From JAICJJ01 sp039809985 (GTDB lineage Bacteria; Chloroflexota; Chloroflexia; Thermomicrobiales; UBA6265), in assembly GCA_039809985.1 (NCBI GenBank), contig JBDHWC010000051.1:1-15601 (forward strand): a DNA stretch of 15,601 nt, in the 5' to 3' direction. The position numbers and the translations under genes were made by a program. The first letter of the stretch is position 1, and the number at the start of each line of letters is the position of its first letter. The notes below the pieces were generated by a model. That model had not been told where the DNA came from, did no database searches, and worked only from the letters and a program-made list of their open reading frames with translations. Shown one piece after another: positions 13,376 through 15,601 of this stretch.

Positions 13376-14416
13376 GTGGCAAACGGGGAACCGGTCCGGC
13401 TGGTGCAGGCCGGGTTGGGTGGGTTCGGGAGGAACTGGGCCGGGATCGCGCGCGACGCGCCGGGCTTCGACCTCGTCGCGGTCGTCGACCCGGTGCCGGC
13501 GGCACGGGAGTGGGCGGTCGGCACGCTGGGGATCCCGCCGGAGCGGGTCTTCGCCTCGCTGGCGGAGGCCGCCGCCGCCGCCCGGCCGGAGGCGGCGCTG
13601 GTGGTCACCCCGCCGACGACGCACGACGCGGTGGCGCGGCAGGCGCTCGGGCTCGGCCTCCACGTCCTGCTCGAGAAGCCGCTGGCGACGACGCTGGCGG
13701 AGGCGCGGGGGATGATCGCCGCCGCCGACGCGGCGGACCGCCACTTGATGGTCAACCAGCAGTACCGGCACCGCTGGCCGGCCCGGGCGGCGCGGGCCGC
13801 GCTGGGCGACGGCGTGGTCGGCCCGCTGGCCGCCGTCCGCGTCCGGTTCGCGCGGGACACCAACGACCTCTTCCCGCCGGCCGACTTCCGCTACACGATG
13901 CCCCACCCGCTGGTGCTCGACATGAGCATCCACCACGTCGACCTGCTGCGGGCCGTCACCGGCCGCGAGGTGGCGCGGGTCTACGCGCAGGGGTGGCGCG
14001 TCCCGGGCAGCCGCTACGCCACCGACCCGGCGTGCGTGGCGACGCTGACGCTCGACGACGGGACGCCGGTCGTCTACGACGGCGACTGGGCGGCGACCGG
14101 GCCGGAGACGTCGTGGAACGCCGAGTGGGAGTTCCTCGGCGAGCGCGGCCGGCTGGTCTGGAGCGGGCCGGTCGACGACGCGATGGTCGGCAGCCTCGTG
14201 CTCCACCCGGTCGACGGCCCGGCGCGTGAGCTGCCGGTCCCCGCCCCGGCCGATGCCCCGGCGGACCGGCCGGCGGTGCTGGCCCAGTTGCGGCGGGCGG
14301 TGCGGCAGGGCACCCCGGCCGACACCGACGCCCGCGACAACATCCGCAGCCTCGCGGTGGTGCTCGCCTGCGTCGAGTCGATCGAGAGCGGCGAGGTGGT
14401 CGTGCCGGGGGCGTGA
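13376..14416 (+). CDS. Gfo/Idh/MocA family NAD(P)-dependent oxidoreductase
   Basis: This 346-residue cytosolic dehydrogenase is probably active on a sugar, glycoside or inositol hydroxyl. The GTG start at 13376 follows a good GAGGAGG (13359-13365). The N-terminal Rossmann domain carries 'GLGGFG' (13-18) and 'DLVAVVDPVPA', whose Asp after the second strand suggests an NAD(H) preference. The family EKP motif is E100-K101-P102, where Lys is expected to be catalytic. The C-terminal alpha/beta domain has 'MSIHHVDLLRAVTG' with H186/H187 and D189, matching the active-site H-x-x-D-L pattern of the family. It is 25 bp from the permease gene and almost certainly co-transcribed. By analogy with E. coli YcjS and rhizobial ThuB, oxidation at C3 of a glycoside is a reasonable guess; inositol or other polyol oxidation is an alternative. 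Confidence 0.92.
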   Translation: MANGEPVRLVQAGLGGFGRNWAGIARDAPGFDLVAVVDPVPAAREWAVGTLGIPPERVFASLAEAAAAARPEAALVVTPPTTHDAVARQALGLGLHVLLEKPLATTLAEARGMIAAADAADRHLMVNQQYRHRWPARAARAALGDGVVGPLAAVRVRFARDTNDLFPPADFRYTMPHPLVLDMSIHHVDLLRAVTGREVARVYAQGWRVPGSRYATDPACVATLTLDDGTPVVYDGDWAATGPETSWNAEWEFLGERGRLVWSGPVDDAMVGSLVLHPVDGPARELPVPAPADAPADRPAVLAQLRRAVRQGTPADTDARDNIRSLAVVLACVESIESGEVVVPGA

Positions 14417-14611
14417 GCGCCGTCGTCGCGGCCCGCGGCACCGCTGCCCGCTGCCCGACGACCTGCCCCTGCGCCTGCCGCCGGTGCGCGCGGCACGGGG
14501 CTGCCGACAGCTTGCCCGGGGGCGGTCGCGTGCGAAGATAGGCGACCGATCGCGGCGGGCCGGCGAGGTGGGCCGGTGACCGCCCGACACCGCGCGAGAA
14601 GGAGGAGAGCG
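14417..14611 (+). other. Intergenic gap before the isomerase gene
   Basis: These 195 bp separate the oxidoreductase from the isomerase, much longer than other gaps in the cluster. A long-loop inverted repeat GTCGTCG / CGACGAC (14422-14428 and 14456-14462) surrounds a tandem GCTGCCC. TTGCCC at 14512-14517 followed 17 bp later by AAGATA is a weak promoter candidate. The isomerase may therefore have some independent transcription. No gene is seen here. Confidence 0.4.
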
Positions 14612-15574
14612 ATGAAAGTTGGCGTGTTCCTGGTCCTGTTCAGCCAGCGCCCGTTCGAGGAGGCGCTCGACTACGCGAAGGAGGCCGGCTGCGAGGCGGT
14701 CGAGATCGGCGCGGGCGGCTACCCCGGCAGCGCCCACTGCGACGCCGCCGCGCTGCTGGCCGACAAGGCGAGGCTGAAGGCGTTCGGGAAGGCGGTCAGC
14801 GACCGCGGCCTCGAGATCAGCGCGATCTCGTGCCACGGCAACCCGCTCCACCCGGACGCGGCGTTCGCCAAGCAGCACGACGCTGACTACCGCAACGCGG
14901 TGAAGCTCGCCGAGGCGCTCGACGTCAAGACGGTGATCACGTTCTCTGGCTGCCCGGGCGACTCCGAGACGTCGCAGCGGCCGAACTGGGTGACCTGCCC
15001 GTGGCCGCCCGACTACCTCGAGACGCTGAACTGGCAGTGGAACGAGCGGGTGACCCCCTACTGGAAGGAGGCCGCCGACTACGCCAAGAAGCACCACATC
15101 CGGGTGGCGATCGAGCTGCACCCCGGCTTCGTCGCCTACCACAGCGAGTCGTTCTGGCGGCTGCGGGAGATCGGCGGCGAGACGATCGGGGTCAACTTCG
15201 ACCCGTCGCACCTCTTCTGGCAGGGGATGGACCCGCTGGTCTGCGTCCGCGACCTCGGCGACGCGATCTTCCACGTCCACGCCAAGGACACGTGGATGGA
15301 CGCGCCGAACATCGCCCGCACCGGCGTCCTCGACACCAAGCTGTACACCGACGAGAAGCACCGCTCGTGGATCTTCCGGACCGTCGGCTACGGCCACGGC
15401 GAGGAGTTCTGGAAGTCGCTGGTCAGCGAGCTGGTCCTCGCCGGCTACGACGGCCCGCTCTCGATCGAGCACGAGGACTCGCTGATGGGGATCAACCAAG
15501 GCTTCACCAAGGCGGTCGAGATGCTCAAGCGCTGCGTGATCACGGAGAAGCCGGGCGCGGCGTGGTGGGTGTAG
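14612..15574 (+). CDS. Sugar isomerase/epimerase, AP-endonuclease-2 TIM barrel
   Basis: This 320-residue cytosolic protein has a xylose-isomerase-like TIM barrel (PF01261). ATG 14612 follows AAGGAGGAG (from 14599), the strongest ribosome site in the window. Barrel strands are visible as 'KVGVFLVLF', 'CEAVEIGAGGYPG', 'EISAISCHGNPLHP', 'VKTVITFSGCPGD', 'IRVAIELHPGF', 'IGVNFDPSHLFWQ', 'AIFHVHAKDT' and 'GPLSIEHEDS'. Predicted divalent-metal ligands are E168, D197 with H200, H221 or H223, and E286, the standard layout for the family. Unlike AP endonucleases these relatives act on keto-sugars: isomerases, 2- or 4-epimerases, and 3-keto-glycoside enzymes. Paired with the Gfo/Idh dehydrogenase it probably processes that enzyme's keto product, like E. 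coli YcjR. The exact reaction is not assignable. Confidence 0.9.
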   Translation: MKVGVFLVLFSQRPFEEALDYAKEAGCEAVEIGAGGYPGSAHCDAAALLADKARLKAFGKAVSDRGLEISAISCHGNPLHPDAAFAKQHDADYRNAVKLAEALDVKTVITFSGCPGDSETSQRPNWVTCPWPPDYLETLNWQWNERVTPYWKEAADYAKKHHIRVAIELHPGFVAYHSESFWRLREIGGETIGVNFDPSHLFWQGMDPLVCVRDLGDAIFHVHAKDTWMDAPNIARTGVLDTKLYTDEKHRSWIFRTVGYGHGEEFWKSLVSELVLAGYDGPLSIEHEDSLMGINQGFTKAVEMLKRCVITEKPGAAWWV

Positions 15575-15582
15575 GACGGTAG

Positions 15583-15601
15583 TCGAGGAGTCGAGGAGTC
15601 G
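15583..15601. repeat. Short tandem repeat at the window edge
   Basis: TCGAGGAG occurs twice in tandem plus a partial third copy (TCG), running off the end of the window nine bases after the isomerase stop. It may continue outside. The GAGGAG content could also serve as a ribosome site for a following gene. Confidence 0.5.

Noticed and set aside
14422..14462. Inverted repeat GTCGTCG/CGACGAC as a terminator after the oxidoreductase
   Set aside because: Only 7 bp with a 27-base loop and no T-run; too weak to call as a terminator.
1..15601. CRISPR arrays, tRNA/rRNA genes, insertion sequences, toxin-antitoxin pairs or phage genes
   Set aside because: I found no regularly spaced repeats, no tRNA-like cloverleaf, no transposase or integrase motifs and no terminal inverted repeats with target duplications on reading through both strands.

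Overview
The window is strongly GC-rich (about 70% by eye) with short intergenic gaps, mixed ATG and GTG starts, and heavy use of CGG, CTG/CTC and GCG codons. Secreted proteins carry Tat-like or Sec signals, and one has 'ATPAATPV'-style linkers. I infer a chromosomal segment from a high-GC, single-membrane bacterium. Chloroflexota of the Thermomicrobia/Sphaerobacter type is the best guess and an actinobacterium the main alternative. I see no rRNA, tRNA, insertion sequence, phage gene or CRISPR array.

Left part (1-2172): the 3' end of a periplasmic sugar-binding protein of the ribose/xylose (CUT2) type closes an upstream operon and is followed by two GC-rich hairpins. Next is a small DUSP23-like protein phosphatase. 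Facing it on the minus strand is a stand-alone, degenerate response-regulator receiver. Hairpins lie between their convergent 3' ends.

Middle part (2173-8835): single-gene units. They are a secreted M1-type zinc metallopeptidase, a Dps ferritin-like protein with a complete ferroxidase motif and a 15-bp hairpin after it, a YtcJ-type amidohydrolase, a minus-strand DprA-like Rossmann protein of a divergent subtype, and an AI-2E-family (PF01594) membrane protein.

Right part (8836-15574): a sugar or glycoside uptake and catabolism cluster, all on the plus strand. Its order is LacI regulator, Tat-exported CUT1 substrate-binding protein, two permeases with an ATGA overlap, Gfo/Idh/MocA oxidoreductase, and sugar isomerase/epimerase of the AP-endonuclease-2 fold. 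A TTGACA/extended-TAGAGT promoter precedes lacI, with a near-perfect palindrome (TCGAAAC/GCTTCGA) at the predicted transcription start. This suggests LacI represses its own operon. A 15-bp hairpin between the binding-protein and permease genes probably sets their expression ratio. No ABC ATPase is encoded, so a shared ATPase elsewhere is likely. The gene set resembles the E. coli ycj cluster (YcjW, N, O, P, S, R), which points to 3-keto-glycoside chemistry.

I did not find a clearly undescribed system. The best leads are the 3-keto-glycoside-like operon with its operator, the divergent DprA-like protein, and the receiver with altered phosphorylation-site residues.
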